The notes: generated from the sequence alone by a model not told the origin. Counted from the stretch's first letter, positions 1-8,879 are shown. The stretch is DNA of 30,315 bases from an uncultured Eubacteriales bacterium (GCA_900545585.1 UQZR01000027.1:1-30315), one strand, 5' to 3'. Numbers and translations: made by a program.

Positions 1-3000
1 ACATCGAGGACGGTAACACCTATTACTACAAGGTCCGCGCTCTGGATGCCAACGGCACAGCAGGCGCGTGGAGCAGCGTCGTGTCCGTGACTTACCGAAA
101 GCCTGCCGCCGCTACGGTGGCCAGCGGCAAGTGCGGCGACAGCGCCAAGTGGACGCTGGACGCCGCCGGCACCCTGACCATCAGCGGCACCGGTGCGACC
201 TATGACTTCTTCAACGATTATAACTGCACCGCTCCCTGGTATGACGCCGAGCTGCGTCTCCAGATCAAGAAGGCCGTGGTGAACAAGGGCATCACCTACG
301 TCGGGACCTATGCGTTTAGAGACTGCGCTGAGCTGACCTCTGTCTCCCTGCCCGCGGGGCTGGAGGAAATGGGCAGCAGCGTGTTCAGATATTGCGAGAG
401 CCTGACCTCCATCACCATCCCTGCCGGTGTGACGTCTATCGGCGGCGACTTCTTCTATGGCTGTGCGTCCCTGAAGTCCGTCACCCTGCCGGACAGCCTG
501 TGGGATGCCGGCGGCTGCACCTTTATGGACTGCGCCAGCCTGACCAGCGTCCGCCTGCCCGCGAATCTCAGAGATATCGCGTGGTGGATGTTTAAGGACT
601 GCACCAGCCTGACCTCCGTCACCATTCCCCGCGGCACCGTGGAAGTCAAGAAGGAAGCCTTTGACGGCTGCACGTCCCTGAAGAACGTGACCTTCACCGG
701 CAGCGCCGCCGACTGGAAGGGCGTGACGATCCGTCCCGGCAACACGGCTCTGACCAGCGCCGCCATCAAGTGTACCGGCAGCACCGTCCTCACCGCACCC
801 ACCCTGACCCTCAGCGTCAGCAAGAAGGGCCAGCCCACCCTGAAGTGGAGCGCCGTCAGCGGCGCGGCGGGCTATCAGCTCTGGTGCAGCTATGACGGCG
901 GAGATGACGGTGATCCCTACTATCGTTGGTTTGTCAACAATGACAAGACCGCCACCAGCTACACCGTACCCACGGACTACCTGGAGAAGGGCCGGACCTA
1001 CACCTACAAGGTCCGCGCCGTTACGTCAAGCGGCGCTGTGGGCTCCTTCAGCAAAGAGGTGACCTTCACCTATAACCCCGCCGCATCTCTGGCCGCACCC
1101 ACCGTCACCGGCGGCAACGATGCGCAGGGCCGTCCGACCCTGAAATGGAATGCCGTCACCGGTGCGGCCAAGTACGAGGTGTACCGCGCCCGCAGCCGCA
1201 GTGGTGAGTACATCAAGTATTCTACCGTCACCGGCACGTCCTATACCAACACATCTTACATCGAAAACGGCAACACCTACTACTACAAGGTGCGCGCTCT
1301 GGATGCTAACGGCACGGCGGGTGCGTGGAGCAGCATCGTGTCCGTGACCTACCGCAAGCCTGCCGCCGCCACGGTGGCCAGCGGCAAGTGCGGCGACAGC
1401 GCCAAGTGGACGCTGGACGCCGCCGGTACCCTGACCATCAGCGGCTCCGGCAAAACCTGGGACTTTATAGACGAGGATTGGAACGCCAATGCCCCCTGGT
1501 ACGACGTCTCCCTGCGGCTTCGAATCAAAAAGGTCGTGGTGGAGAAGGGCATCACCTACGTTGGAACTCGGGCGTTCTATGACTGCAGCGAGATGACCTC
1601 CGTCTCCCTGCCCACAACGCTGGAGACCATGGGCGCTGATGTGTTCATGTACTGCACCGGTCTGACCTCCGTCACCATCCCCGACGGCGTGACATTTATC
1701 AGCGGTGATTTCTTCCTGGGCTGCACATCTCTGAAGTCCGTCACCCTGCCGGACAGCCTGCGGGATATCGGCGGCTGCACCTTCATGTACTGCACCAGCC
1801 TGACCAGCGTCCGTCTGCCCGCCACCCTCCTCAGCATTTCCTGGCAAATGTTCAAGGATTGCAAGAGCCTGACGTCCCTCACCATCCCCCGCTCCGTGGT
1901 AAATGTTATGCAGGACGCCTTTTCCGGCTGTACTGCTTTGAAAAACGTGACCTATACCGGAACCGCCGCCGATTGGAAGGCCCTGACGATCTACTCCGGC
2001 AATGAGGCGCTGACTCGCGCCAACGTCAGATGCACCGGCAGCACCGTCCTCACCGCACCCACCCTGACCCTCAGCGTCAGCAAGAAGGGCCAGCCCACCC
2101 TGAAGTGGAGCGCCGTCAGCGGCGCGGCGGGCTATCAGCTCTGGTGCAGCTATGACGGCGGAGATGACGGTGATCCCTACTATCGTTGGTTTGTCAACAA
2201 TGACAAGACCGCCACCAGCTACACCGTACCCACGGACTACCTGGAGAAGGGCCGGACCTACACCTACAAGGTCCGCGCCGTTACGTCAAGCGGCGCTGTG
2301 GGCTCCTTCAGCAAAGAGGTGACCTTCACCTATAACCCCGCCGCATCTCTGGCCGCACCCACCGTCACTGCCGGCCTTGACGATCAGGGCTATCCCGCCC
2401 TGACCTGGCCTGCCGTGCCTGATGCGGCCCGGTATGAGGTCTATCGCGCTGCCAGCGAGGACGGCAATTTCGCCCAGCTCGCCGCCGTCACCTCCAACAG
2501 TTACACCAACAGCGCCGTCCTGACGGACGGCGCTGCCTACTACTACAAGGTCCGCGCACTGGACAGCGACGGCGAGGCCGGCCCCTTCAGTGATGTGGTC
2601 TCCGTCACCTATACCGCCCGGCCCGCTCTGGTGGCCAGCGGCAAGTGCGGCGACAGCGCCAGCTGGAAGCTGGATGCCGAGGGTACTCTGACCATCAGCG
2701 GCATAGGGGCGATGGATAACTATAGTTACTCCATAAATGCACCATGGTATGGCCTTGCTGTAGAGGAAGCCGTAATCGAGCAGGGTATAACGAGTATAGG
2801 CAGTAGTGCGTTCCGAAGTTGCGCTGCACTGACATCTGTGACGATTCCTAGCAGCGTGACCACCATTGGCGATGATGCATTCTACTGCTGTGAGAATCTG
2901 TTATCCGCAACGATTCCCAGTGGCGTGTCAAGCATCGGATTTCACGCGTTTATTGGATGCGATAGCTTAATATGCGTTGTTATTCCGGAAAGCGTTATCA

Positions 3001-4319
3001 GCATAGGGCAAGGCGTGTTTGCGAGTTGTTCTAAATTGGCCAAAGTAGTACTTTTGGATGGTATTTCCGAGATACCAACAAGTGCCTTTTTTAATTGTAA
3101 AAAGCTGACTGAAATAACCATTCCCAACACTATTGAGAGTATCGGAGCAAATGCTTTTGCCGCATGTGATGGATTGACTGGCATAGCGATTCCGCGCAGT
3201 GTTACAGAGATTGATTCGATGGCGTTTGAGGGGTGCCATACAAGTGTATATGTGGATCAGGACAATAATCAATACTGCAGTATCAACGGAGCGCTATACA
3301 ACAAGGAAAAGACTATCTTGTATTATGCGGGGCGGATCACAGAGGGTAAATATGACATTCCTGAAGGTACACAGAGTATTGGCGACTTTGCATTCGCCGG
3401 CAGTGATTTGCTGACTCATGTAACTATTCCAACAAGTACCACGAACATTGGAGGCTATGCGTTTTCAAACTGCGCCAATCTACTGAGCGTAGAGATTCCT
3501 GATGGGGTTACAAATCTTCCCCACTCTGCGTTTTACAACTGCGCACAACTGGGAAATATTACACTACCCAAAAGTATTAAATCCATTGGGAGATACGTAT
3601 TCGACAGATGCCGCTCTTTGACCGACGTGTACTACGGCGGCACGGCGGCGGAGTGGGCGGCCATCTCCGTGGCTGACCGCAACGACCCGCTGCTGAACGC
3701 GGCGTTCCACTGCACCGGCCAGTCCGCAAGCCGGCTGGATGTGCCCGCCGTGACGCTGGGCGAGGATTGCAGCGACGGCAAGCCCACCGTCTGGTGGCCC
3801 GCCGTCACCGGTGCGGAGCGCTACGAGATCTGGCGCGCACAGGCCGCCTCCGACGGCAGCGCCCCTGCCGCTTCCGCCTATACCCTCATCGTGTCGGCGG
3901 ACGTCACGTTCCACAAGGATACCACCGCCGAGGCCGACACCTGGTATTACTATAAGGTACGCGCCGTCAGCGGCAGCACGTACAGCGACTTCAGTCAGGC
4001 GGCTCGCCGGTACTGCGAGGCGCCTCCCACCATGGACACGCCGGAGATCACGTCTCTGGAGCTGGATGACAGCGGCAAGCCGGTGCTGACCTGGCGCACC
4101 GTGGAGGGTGCCGCCCGCTATCAGGTGTTCCGCTCGGAGGATAACGGCTTCTCCTACTCTCCCATGGGCACGGTGCTTCCCACCGGCTCCGACACCATCA
4201 CCTGGACGGATACCACCGCTGTCAGCGGCACCGGCTATTACTACGGCGTTGGCTGCTATGATGACAACGGCCATTACAGCAGCTTTGGCGGCGGCGAGTG
4301 GTGGGTTACCGCCCGCTGA
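1..4319 (+). CDS. Giant LRR (BspA-type)/fibronectin-III surface protein, 5' end outside window
   Basis: The reading frame is already open at base 3 and runs to a TGA at 4317-4319 (1438 codons seen); no start or signal peptide lies inside the window. In-frame GTG at 81 is not a credible start because coding sequence continues upstream. Order seen: the end of an Fn3 domain (to about base 95), an LRR_5/BspA-like block (115-775, repeats of the type LTSVTIPxGVTxIGxxxFxGC), two Fn3 domains (785-1350), a second LRR block (1375-2035), two more Fn3 domains (2045-2610), a third LRR block (2630-3715), and two C-terminal Fn3 domains ending in EWWVTAR. No sorting signal or membrane anchor is seen at the C-terminus, so attachment would depend on the unseen N-terminus. 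BspA-like LRR proteins of gut Firmicutes are typically secreted or surface adhesins; the ligand cannot be told. The third LRR block is clearly AT-richer than the rest. The 1-1108 and 1261-2368 parts are near-duplicates. Confidence 0.9.
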   Translation, partial: IEDGNTYYYKVRALDANGTAGAWSSVVSVTYRKPAAATVASGKCGDSAKWTLDAAGTLTISGTGATYDFFNDYNCTAPWYDAELRLQIKKAVVNKGITYVGTYAFRDCAELTSVSLPAGLEEMGSSVFRYCESLTSITIPAGVTSIGGDFFYGCASLKSVTLPDSLWDAGGCTFMDCASLTSVRLPANLRDIAWWMFKDCTSLTSVTIPRGTVEVKKEAFDGCTSLKNVTFTGSAADWKGVTIRPGNTALTSAAIKCTGSTVLTAPTLTLSVSKKGQPTLKWSAVSGAAGYQLWCSYDGGDDGDPYYRWFVNNDKTATSYTVPTDYLEKGRTYTYKVRAVTSSGAVGSFSKEVTFTYNPAASLAAPTVTGGNDAQGRPTLKWNAVTGAAKYEVYRARSRSGEYIKYSTVTGTSYTNTSYIENGNTYYYKVRALDANGTAGAWSSIVSVTYRKPAAATVASGKCGDSAKWTLDAAGTLTISGSGKTWDFIDEDWNANAPWYDVSLRLRIKKVVVEKGITYVGTRAFYDCSEMTSVSLPTTLETMGADVFMYCTGLTSVTIPDGVTFISGDFFLGCTSLKSVTLPDSLRDIGGCTFMYCTSLTSVRLPATLLSISWQMFKDCKSLTSLTIPRSVVNVMQDAFSGCTALKNVTYTGTAADWKALTIYSGNEALTRANVRCTGSTVLTAPTLTLSVSKKGQPTLKWSAVSGAAGYQLWCSYDGGDDGDPYYRWFVNNDKTATSYTVPTDYLEKGRTYTYKVRAVTSSGAVGSFSKEVTFTYNPAASLAAPTVTAGLDDQGYPALTWPAVPDAARYEVYRAASEDGNFAQLAAVTSNSYTNSAVLTDGAAYYYKVRALDSDGEAGPFSDVVSVTYTARPALVASGKCGDSASWKLDAEGTLTISGIGAMDNYSYSINAPWYGLAVEEAVIEQGITSIGSSAFRSCAALTSVTIPSSVTTIGDDAFYCCENLLSATIPSGVSSIGFHAFIGCDSLICVVIPESVISIGQGVFASCSKLAKVVLLDGISEIPTSAFFNCKKLTEITIPNTIESIGANAFAACDGLTGIAIPRSVTEIDSMAFEGCHTSVYVDQDNNQYCSINGALYNKEKTILYYAGRITEGKYDIPEGTQSIGDFAFAGSDLLTHVTIPTSTTNIGGYAFSNCANLLSVEIPDGVTNLPHSAFYNCAQLGNITLPKSIKSIGRYVFDRCRSLTDVYYGGTAAEWAAISVADRNDPLLNAAFHCTGQSASRLDVPAVTLGEDCSDGKPTVWWPAVTGAERYEIWRAQAASDGSAPAASAYTLIVSADVTFHKDTTAEADTWYYYKVRAVSGSTYSDFSQAARRYCEAPPTMDTPEITSLELDDSGKPVLTWRTVEGAARYQVFRSEDNGFSYSPMGTVLPTGSDTITWTDTTAVSGTGYYYGVGCYDDNGHYSSFGGGEWWVTAR
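774..1108 (+). repeat. 335-bp direct repeat, copy 1 (identical to 2034-2368)
   Basis: Bases 774-1108 and 2034-2368 read identically at every position compared, an offset of exactly 1260 bp (420 codons). The repeat covers most of an Fn3 domain and the linker to the next. It lies inside a larger, less perfect 1260-bp LRR-Fn3-Fn3 cassette duplication. Perfect identity including silent sites implies a recent duplication or gene conversion. Confidence 0.92.
2034..2368 (+). repeat. 335-bp direct repeat, copy 2
   Basis: Second copy of the repeat at 774-1108. Identity stops at 2369 (T here, C at 1109) and begins at 2034, just after a diverged codon (TGC here, TGT in the first copy). It can serve as a substrate for homologous recombination that adds or removes one 420-residue cassette. 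Confidence 0.92.
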
Positions 4320-4330
4320 CCCAAGCCCCG

Positions 4331-4389
4331 CATACGCAAAAGGAGAACGGCGGAAGCCGTTCTCCTTTTGCGTATGCTTTCTTTTTTTA
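4331..4389 (+). terminator. Rho-independent terminator of the LRR/Fn3 gene
   Basis: A perfect 21-bp stem (4331-4351 with 4356-4376) closes on a GGAA loop, and is followed by CTTTCTTTTTTT. It lies 11 bases after the stop codon and just before the 3' end of the convergent adenine deaminase gene, so the T-tract overlaps that gene's stop. Confidence 0.93.
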
Positions 4390-6117
4390 CACGTACCGCT
4401 GGGAGCCCACGTCGAACACGCCGCGGGTGGTGATGCGCAGCGTGGGGATCACCGGCAGCGCCATGAAGCTCAGGGTCATGAACGGGTCGATGCCCTCGGA
4501 CACGCCCAGCGCGTAGGCGGCGGCCTTGGCGGCCTCCAGATCGCGGTTCACGTTGACCAGACTGGCGTCGGACATGATGCCCGCGATGGCCAGCAGCACA
4601 TCGCTCTTCACCTGACCGTCCTCCACCACGGTGATGCCGCCGTGGTTCTGTACGATGTGGTTGGCGGCGAAGGCCATGTCCTCCTCGTTGGTGCCCACCA
4701 CGATGATGTTATGGCTGTCGTGGCTGATGCTGGTGGCCACCGCGCCCTTCCTCAGGCCGTAGCCCTTGATGTAGCCCAGACCGATGTGGTGGGTGTTCTT
4801 ATGCCGCTCGATCACGGCGATCTTCAGAATGTCGTAATCCACGTCGATGCGGTCGGTGTAGCCGCCGTCGGTGGTGGTGATCTCGCCGCTGACCATGCCG
4901 ATGACGGCATGGGGACGGCTGTCGATGAAGTCCGCCGCAGTCAGCGGGGCCACATGGAACGTGTCATGGGCGTGCTTCACCAGATACGGGTCGATCTCCG
5001 GCGTGGGGAAGTCCTTCAGCACGCCGTCGCTGTACATCAGTTCGCCCTTCTTGAACACCTTCTCAATGTTGAAGTGCTCGAAGCTGTCGATGACAACGAA
5101 GTCCCCCAGATAGCCGGGAGCGATAGCGCCGCGGTTGTTCAGCAGGAAGTACCGCGCCGCGTTGTGGCAGGCGGCCTTGATGGCGGTGATGGGATCCGCG
5201 CCCAGTTTGATGGCCTTCTTGACGATGTAGTCGATATGCCCCTTTTCCAGCAGGTCGTTGGGGTGCTTGTCATCGGTGCAGAACATGCACCGCTCCACGT
5301 ACTTGTCGCACAGCAGGGGGACCAGCGCCTCCAGATTGCGGGCGGCGGTGCCCTCGCGGATCATGATGAACTGTCCCCGCTCCAGCTTGGCGATGGCGTC
5401 GGCCAGATCGTGGCACTCGTGGTCGGAGTACACGCCCGCTGCGATATAGGCGTTAAGGTCGTTGCCCTTCAGATCGGGGGCGTGACCATCGATCTTCTTG
5501 TGGTGGGCCTGACTGGCCACGATCTTCTCTACCACTTGGGGGTCGCCGTTGATGGTGCCTACGAAGTTCATCATCTCCGCCAGGCCCTGCACCCGGGGAT
5601 GGTCGTAGAAGGAGTCAATGGCACGGTAGTCCAGGTTGGCGCCGGACTCATCCAGCGGCGTGGCCGGCACGCAGGAGGGCAGCATGAACCGCACATCCAC
5701 CGGCAGATCCTCCGTGGCCTGAAGCATGTACTCGATGCCGTCGGTACCCATGACGTTGGCGATCTCGTGGGGGTCTGTGATGACCGTGGTGGTGCCGTGA
5801 GGCAGCACAGCCTTGGCGAACTCCGTGGGGCTCACCAGCGAACTCTCCAGATGAATGTGGGCATCCACGAACCCCGGCAGCACGATCTTGCCGGAGACAT
5901 CCACCTCCACCGCACCGCTGTATTCGCCCATGCCCACGATGAGGCCCTCCGCCACGGCGATATCCCCGTGACACAGCTCATTGGAAAACACGTTGACGTA
6001 GGTGGCGTTCTTCAGCACCAGATCCGCCGGCTCCCGACCGGCGGCCACGGCGATGACCCGCAGCTTCTTGTTGAGCTTGCGGTTGATTTTCCCGGCGTAG
6101 CTTTCCTTGACAGACAT
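4387..6117 (-). CDS. ade: Adenine deaminase
   Basis: Predicted to hydrolyse adenine to hypoxanthine and ammonia in the cytoplasm, an entry step for purine salvage or fermentation. The 576-residue product matches the bacterial adenine deaminase (Ade/AdeC) family in length and order: N-terminal beta region with GREPADLVLKNA, then the amidohydrolase signature PGFVDAHIHLESS (His87, His89), TDPHEIANVMG (His117, Glu118), and a C-terminal domain with HDSHNIIVVGTN and IPTLRITTRGVFD. The start chosen is ATG at 6117 (MSVKESYAGK), with AAAGGAG ten bases upstream; an in-frame ATG at 6186 would add 23 residues but lies inside the promoter region. It is separated from the phosphoribosyltransferase by that gene's terminator, so the two are neighbours with separate transcripts. 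Function is a confident family call; metal content (Mn or Fe) is family knowledge. Confidence 0.95.
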   Translation of the reverse strand: MSVKESYAGKINRKLNKKLRVIAVAAGREPADLVLKNATYVNVFSNELCHGDIAVAEGLIVGMGEYSGAVEVDVSGKIVLPGFVDAHIHLESSLVSPTEFAKAVLPHGTTTVITDPHEIANVMGTDGIEYMLQATEDLPVDVRFMLPSCVPATPLDESGANLDYRAIDSFYDHPRVQGLAEMMNFVGTINGDPQVVEKIVASQAHHKKIDGHAPDLKGNDLNAYIAAGVYSDHECHDLADAIAKLERGQFIMIREGTAARNLEALVPLLCDKYVERCMFCTDDKHPNDLLEKGHIDYIVKKAIKLGADPITAIKAACHNAARYFLLNNRGAIAPGYLGDFVVIDSFEHFNIEKVFKKGELMYSDGVLKDFPTPEIDPYLVKHAHDTFHVAPLTAADFIDSRPHAVIGMVSGEITTTDGGYTDRIDVDYDILKIAVIERHKNTHHIGLGYIKGYGLRKGAVATSISHDSHNIIVVGTNEEDMAFAANHIVQNHGGITVVEDGQVKSDVLLAIAGIMSDASLVNVNRDLEAAKAAAYALGVSEGIDPFMTLSFMALPVIPTLRITTRGVFDVGSQRYV

Positions 6118-6176
6118 ATGCAATAGACTCCTTTCCCGGTGCGGCCCTCCAAAGCCATTAGTTTTGTTAATTCTAA

Positions 6177-6205
6177 ATATTACCACAGCTTATAAAGATT
6201 GTCCA
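6177..6205 (-). promoter_or_regulatory. Promoter of adenine deaminase gene
   Basis: On the minus strand TGGACA (6200-6205), a 17-base spacer, then TAATAT (6177-6182) preceded by TGG (extended -10 type). The start site would lie near 6170, about 50 bases before the ade start codon. Confidence 0.7.
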
Positions 6206-6218
6206 GCCCTTCTGCTAT

Positions 6219-6256
6219 AAAAAACGTGTGGCAGCCTGCGGGCTGCCACACGTTTT
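6219..6256 (-). terminator. Rho-independent terminator of the phosphoribosyltransferase gene
   Basis: A perfect 16-bp inverted repeat (6221-6236 with 6241-6256, four-base loop) ends in a run of six Ts on the minus strand (As at 6219-6224). It lies 25 bases after the stop codon of the phosphoribosyltransferase and upstream of the ade promoter. Confidence 0.92.
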
Positions 6257-6280
6257 ACTTATGTATGCGTTCTTAACGCT

Positions 6281-6841
6281 TTACTTCACGCTGCCGTCGG
6301 CATTGAACACCGGAAGGGGAGCCAGAAACTTGATGTCCTTGCGCGCCGCGGCATCGCCCTCGGCCAGCACGGACACGCGGCCGGCCACAATGCCGCCCGC
6401 CAGCTTCACCAGCTCCTCCATGGCGTGGATAGAGCCGCCGGTGGAGATGACATCGTCCATCAGCAGGATGCGCTTGCCGCGGATCATGTCGGCGTCGTCG
6501 CGGCCCAGATAGAGCTTCTGTACGCCGGCGGTGGTGATGGACTTATCCTCCACGTGGATGGGATCAGGCATGTATGCCTTGGGACCCTTGCGGGCGATGA
6601 AGTACTTGGCGGCGCCGCTCTGGCGGGCCATTTCGTGGATGAGGGGAATGGACTTGGCCTCGGCGGTCAGCATGTAGTCGTAGCTGTCCTGGTCCACCAG
6701 CTTCAGCATTTCCCGGGCACAGGCCACCGTCAGCTCTGCGTCGCCGAAACAGATAAAAGCGCCGATATACAGGTCGTCCGTGACCTTACAGATGGGCAGA
6801 TCGCGCTGCAGACCGGCCACGGTGATGGGATAAACAGGCAT
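6281..6841 (-). CDS. Phosphoribosyltransferase family protein (adenine PRTase-like)
   Basis: 186 residues with a type I phosphoribosyltransferase fold signature: the PRPP-binding loop ILLMDDVISTGGS (residues 125-137, acidic pair Asp129-Asp130), and a flexible-loop region around ARKGPKAYM (83-91). Such enzymes transfer ribose-5-phosphate from PRPP to a purine base (cytoplasm). Placement beside adenine deaminase suggests a purine substrate. It lacks the standard Apt segments DVTSLLED and EARGF, so adenine specificity is inference; xanthine/hypoxanthine PRTase or a PRTase-fold regulator are alternatives. The start is ATG 6841 with AAAAGGAG nine bases before it. It has its own promoter about 360 bases upstream and its own terminator. 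Confidence 0.88.
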   Translation of the reverse strand: MPVYPITVAGLQRDLPICKVTDDLYIGAFICFGDAELTVACAREMLKLVDQDSYDYMLTAEAKSIPLIHEMARQSGAAKYFIARKGPKAYMPDPIHVEDKSITTAGVQKLYLGRDDADMIRGKRILLMDDVISTGGSIHAMEELVKLAGGIVAGRVSVLAEGDAAARKDIKFLAPLPVFNADGSVK

Positions 6842-7197
6842 GATTCAAAACTCCTTTTCAGGCGCGGCCGCCATATGGCCGTCTGCCGTCATAGTATGGT
6901 CGCACTGCACGAAACAGCAGCAAACCATCGATCAACAAGGGCAAACAGGACTGCCAGCGCGTCTTTCCGGCGCTTTTTGCCCTTTTCGCCTTGGCCTGCG
7001 TCAGCAAGCCTGCACCTCAAAAGCCAAAAAACACCCGAAAATCCATCACTGACAGGTGCAAAGCAGCTTTGCCGGAGCAGAAGCGTGCCCGGGCGGGGAA
7101 AGACCGGAGGAGGGTACTTGCTGCATCCCCGAGAGTCTTGCCGCTGTATGGGCGTATCGCTGCCCGTCAAAGCCGTGCTTGTCTTTGTCGATCGACA
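6842..7197 (-). promoter_or_regulatory. Long (about 355-nt) leader of the phosphoribosyltransferase gene, possible structured RNA
   Basis: No credible gene lies between the minus-strand promoter (7204-7232) and the start codon at 6841. The leader is GC-rich and can fold: a hairpin of the GCAAAGC/GCTTTGC type, a long-range pairing TTGACGGG with CCTGTCAG, and CACCTG/CGGGTG followed by TTTTTTGG on the RNA strand, which resembles a weak terminator. TGCACCT in the leader could instead pair with AGGTGCA just downstream. I recognise no named riboswitch (no purine, PRPP or ykkC core). It may be an attenuator or a separate small RNA. Confidence 0.4.
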
Positions 7198-7203
7198 GTG
7201 TAC

Positions 7204-7232
7204 ATTATATTAGCAGCCCAAAAAAAAGTCAA
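7204..7232 (-). promoter_or_regulatory. Promoter of the phosphoribosyltransferase leader
   Basis: On the minus strand TTGACT (7227-7232), a 17-base spacer and a perfect TATAAT (7204-7209). This is a strong sigma-A promoter far from the start codon, and it defines the long leader. Between it and the gdhA promoter (7233-7422) I see no gene, only AT-rich sequence. Confidence 0.8.
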
Positions 7233-7422
7233 GATTCCGCCGCAATTTTACACGGAAAAGCGGTCATGCTTTGAAGTACGAAAGCACCGGCTGTTTTGTG
7301 AAAAATATATCAAATAAGCCGCCGCAGAGTGACGGATTTTTGCTGTGAGTCATTCAACAATATGCACAAAAAAAGCAGGTTTTTTTTTACGGCCCGAAAG
7401 GGAGAATTTGGCTGAACACCCC

Positions 7423-7451
7423 TTGAGAAAAAGGAAAATCGGTGTTATCAT
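7423..7451 (+). promoter_or_regulatory. Promoter of gdhA
   Basis: TTGAGA (7423-7428), a 17-base spacer, TATCAT (7446-7451) preceded by TGT (extended -10 type). The start site would be near 7458, giving a leader of about 70 bases. Confidence 0.75.
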
Positions 7452-7526
7452 CGGGGCAGATGAAGGCGTGGGACACTGCGCCGACATGATTCCGAACGGA
7501 ACACTTATTTGAGGAGGAATTTAGCT

Positions 7527-8879
7527 GTGAATAAGTATTTGGCAGACGTTCTGGAGAGCGTCAGAACCAAGCATGGCAACGAGCCTGAGTTCGTACAGAC
7601 GGTTGAGGAGGTCCTGTCCTCTCTGGAGCCTGTGATCGAGAAGCACCCCGAGTATGAGAAGGTGGACCTGCTGGGCCGCATGGTGGAGCCCGAGCGTATG
7701 TTCACATTCCGCGTGGTGTGGTGCGATGATGCCGGCCAGTGGCACACCAACCGCGGCTGGCGCTGCCAGTTCAACGGCGCTATCGGCCCCTACAAGGGCG
7801 GCCTGCGTTTCCAGAAGAACGTGTACGAGGGTATCATCAAGTTCCTGGGCTTCGAGCAGACCTTCAAGAACAGCCTGACCGGCCTGCCCATCGGCGGCGC
7901 CAAGGGCGGTTCCGACTTCGATCCCGCCGGCAAGTCCGATGCCGAGGTCATGCGTTTCTGCCAGAGCTTTATGACCGCTCTGTACCGCTACATCGGGCCC
8001 GACATCGACGTCCCCGCCGGTGATATGGGCGTGGGCGGCCGCGAGATCGGCTATCTGTACGGCCAGTACCGCCGCCTGAAGGGCGTGTGGGAGAACGGCG
8101 TGCTCACCGGCAAGGGCCTGAGCTACGGCGGTTCCCTGATCCGTCCCGAGGCCACCGGCTACGGCGCCATGTACTATCTGCAGGAAGTGCTGAAGCACGA
8201 GAATGACACCATCGAGGGCAAGAAGATCGCTATCTCCGGCTACGGCAACGTGGGCTGGGGCATCATGAAGAAGGCATCCCAGCTGGGCGCCAAGGTCACC
8301 TATTTCGCCGGCCCCGACGGCTACGTTCACGATCCCGACGGCGTTATCACCGACGAGAAGCTGAACTTCATCCTGGAGATGCGCGCCAAGGATCCCATGC
8401 ACTGCAAGCCCTATGCTGACAAGTTTGGCTGCGAGTTCGTTGCCGGCGAGAAGTGCTGGGGCGTCAAGGATGTTGACGTGTATATGCCCGCCGCCATGCA
8501 GAACGATGTCAAGATGGAGTCCGCTGAGAAGATCGCTGCTTCCGGCGTGAAGTACTACATCGAGGTCGCCAATATGCCCACCACCAACGATGCTCTGAAC
8601 TTCCTGCGTGCGCAGAAGCACATGATCGTTGCTCCCTCCAAGGCTGTTAACGCCGGCGGCGTGGGCGTCTCCGCTCTGGAGATGGCGCAGAACTCCGAGC
8701 GTCTGGTCTGGACCGCTGAGGAAGTCGACCATCAGCTGCACAAGATGATGGAGAACATCCACAAGGTGTCCGCCGAGGCCGCCGAGGAGTACGGTCTGGG
8801 TTACGATCTGGTGGCTGGCGCCAACATTGCCGGCTTCAAGAAGGTCGCCGAGGCGATGATGGAGCAGGGCTGCTTCTAA
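7527..8879 (+). CDS. gdhA: NADP-type glutamate dehydrogenase
   Basis: Reversible reductive amination of 2-oxoglutarate to glutamate in the cytoplasm (EC 1.4.1.4 by family; cofactor preference not proven here). The 450-residue product has the hexameric GDH hallmarks: KGGLRFQKNV (90-99), the catalytic-lysine segment PIGGAKGGSDFDP (121-133, Lys126), PAGDMGVGGREIGY (163-176), the Rossmann motif GYGNVGWG (238-245), and PSKAVNAGGVGVSALEM near the C-terminus. Length is the family's usual 445-450. The start is GTG 7527 with GAGGAGG at 7511-7517; the in-frame TTG at 7509 overlaps that site and is rejected. It is a single-gene transcript with its own promoter and terminator. In a purine- and amino-acid-using anaerobe it links ammonia from deaminases to glutamate. 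Confidence 0.96.
   Translation: MNKYLADVLESVRTKHGNEPEFVQTVEEVLSSLEPVIEKHPEYEKVDLLGRMVEPERMFTFRVVWCDDAGQWHTNRGWRCQFNGAIGPYKGGLRFQKNVYEGIIKFLGFEQTFKNSLTGLPIGGAKGGSDFDPAGKSDAEVMRFCQSFMTALYRYIGPDIDVPAGDMGVGGREIGYLYGQYRRLKGVWENGVLTGKGLSYGGSLIRPEATGYGAMYYLQEVLKHENDTIEGKKIAISGYGNVGWGIMKKASQLGAKVTYFAGPDGYVHDPDGVITDEKLNFILEMRAKDPMHCKPYADKFGCEFVAGEKCWGVKDVDVYMPAAMQNDVKMESAEKIAASGVKYYIEVANMPTTNDALNFLRAQKHMIVAPSKAVNAGGVGVSALEMAQNSERLVWTAEEVDHQLHKMMENIHKVSAEAAEEYGLGYDLVAGANIAGFKKVAEAMMEQGCF

Noticed and set aside
4108..6126. Long plus-strand ORF (672 codons) antisense to adenine deaminase
   Set aside because: It is the complementary shadow of a clear enzyme gene; its peptide is His/Gly/Val/Ala-rich without motifs, as expected from GC-rich antisense frames.
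6889..7170. Minus-strand ORF of 93 codons inside the phosphoribosyltransferase leader
   Set aside because: Starts with TTG, has no ribosome binding site, and reads as Arg/Pro/Cys-rich non-protein-like sequence.
6842..7197. Known purine riboswitch before the phosphoribosyltransferase
   Set aside because: I could not find the conserved purine aptamer junction on either strand in this leader.
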